A stretch of DNA of 64,000 nt from Agapetus fuscipes (lineage: Eukaryota > Arthropoda > Insecta > Trichoptera > Glossosomatidae). The DNA lies in the NCBI GenBank assembly GCA_951799405.1, contig OX637344.1, positions 5,332,001 to 5,396,000 on the forward strand, written 5' to 3'. The position numbers and the translations under genes were made by a program. Below, piece by piece: positions 63,327-64,000 of the stretch. Positions within the stretch are counted from its first letter, which is position 1. Each line of letters starts with the position of its first letter. Under the pieces are notes generated by a model. That model saw only the letters and a program-made list of their open reading frames with translations, was not told the DNA's origin and did no database searches.

Positions 63327-64000
63327 CACTAGACTACGCATGGTCTCATACCATTTTTTTGTATGAAGGATCGCGTTAAATTATTTCCTAAAACGGCAAC
63401 GAGAGTAAATAAAATCCAGGTTTTAATTAAATAAAGCTCTTGTACCGGAGGTGCAAGTGATCGTCATGTCTGACAAGTCCAATTAATCTCAAAGCCTTTT
63501 CAAAAAAAAACTGAAAATATTATTTTTCAGCGGGCCTTCAATTTCTGTCAATTACACACACGCTAACTCCATTACGATTTTTCATACATGAAAAAATTTA
63601 CATGAATTGAATTTCAGCTTAACTAGGCGAAAAATATTGCATTAATGGAAATTGTGTAAAAATGTGCTTCATTCAGAGTCTATGTTATCAAAAATAATTT
63701 GATGGATTGAGGTTGACCATAGATATTGTTAAAATAAAAGCTTTTCTTCTTCTTTGTGGTGAATTTCGTGGAGAGTGGAGGCGCCAGTGACAAGTTGACA
63801 AAAACATAACAAAAATGTTTGACGGTATCTTTGTTTTAGGAAAAGGTGTCAATAGTTGCAGAGATTTTGTAAATGTTAGAAACAATAATGCACAGATGAA
63901 CTGAATTGATCTTGAACTTTCTGCCAATATCTAGAGATACACCAAATAGACCTTTCTGGCAAAACAAATAAGCCATTAAAAAGGGCGAGTTTCGCGTGGG
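63327..64000. other. Unassigned AT-rich stretch
   Basis: Nothing recognised. Confidence 0.35.

Overview
The window is animal nuclear DNA, most likely from an insect. It is AT-rich, has no operons or Shine-Dalgarno sites, and is packed with eukaryotic interspersed repeats: LTR retrotransposons, 5'-truncated LINEs, tRNA- and 5S-derived SINEs, and MITE or foldback elements. The mix of a BEL/Pao and a Ty3/Gypsy element fits an insect, but I cannot name the species. I see no confident host gene. The only long open frames belong to two LTR retrotransposons.

Layout. 1-20 kb is repeat-rich intergenic or intronic DNA: copies of a ~260-bp short repeat with a TTAGA-type tail (family A), two tRNA-headed SINE families (T1, T2), a degenerate ~20-bp minisatellite (3.1-3.8 kb), a foldback (7.4 kb), a diverged array (10-10.9 kb), a TG microsatellite (11.5 kb) and a 151-bp tandem repeat (18.5 kb). 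20068-25147 is a complete, very young BEL/Pao element with 522-bp LTRs (2 mismatches) and an ACGTG target duplication. Its single 1067-codon frame encodes Gag, protease and integrase core but has lost reverse transcriptase, RNase H and the integrase zinc finger in frame. 25-51 kb is again nested repeats: an RTE-like LINE (28.9 kb), a 5S rRNA-derived sequence joined to a T1 SINE (33.5 kb), MITEs with clear target duplications (40.9, 45.35 kb), and a multi-level nest at 48.0-48.8 kb. 51853-57576 is a complete Ty3/Gypsy element with 262-bp LTRs identical by eye and a CATG target duplication. It has gag and pol, a canonical -1 slippery site, one frame break in an A7 run and no env. 57.6-64 kb holds another MITE, a hammerhead-like motif and old repeat fragments.

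How the parts relate. The BEL element cannot copy itself without reverse transcriptase from a relative, so its young age implies help in trans. The Ty3/Gypsy element is structurally complete but carries one frame break. The SINEs and family A probably depend on LINEs of the kinds seen here as 3' fragments. Several foldback repeats share a hammerhead-ribozyme-like core (CUGANGA, hairpin, GAAA); two copies keep the core plus a matching stem I, though both carry one extra U before stem II. All similarity statements were made by reading the sequence, without database or folding searches.
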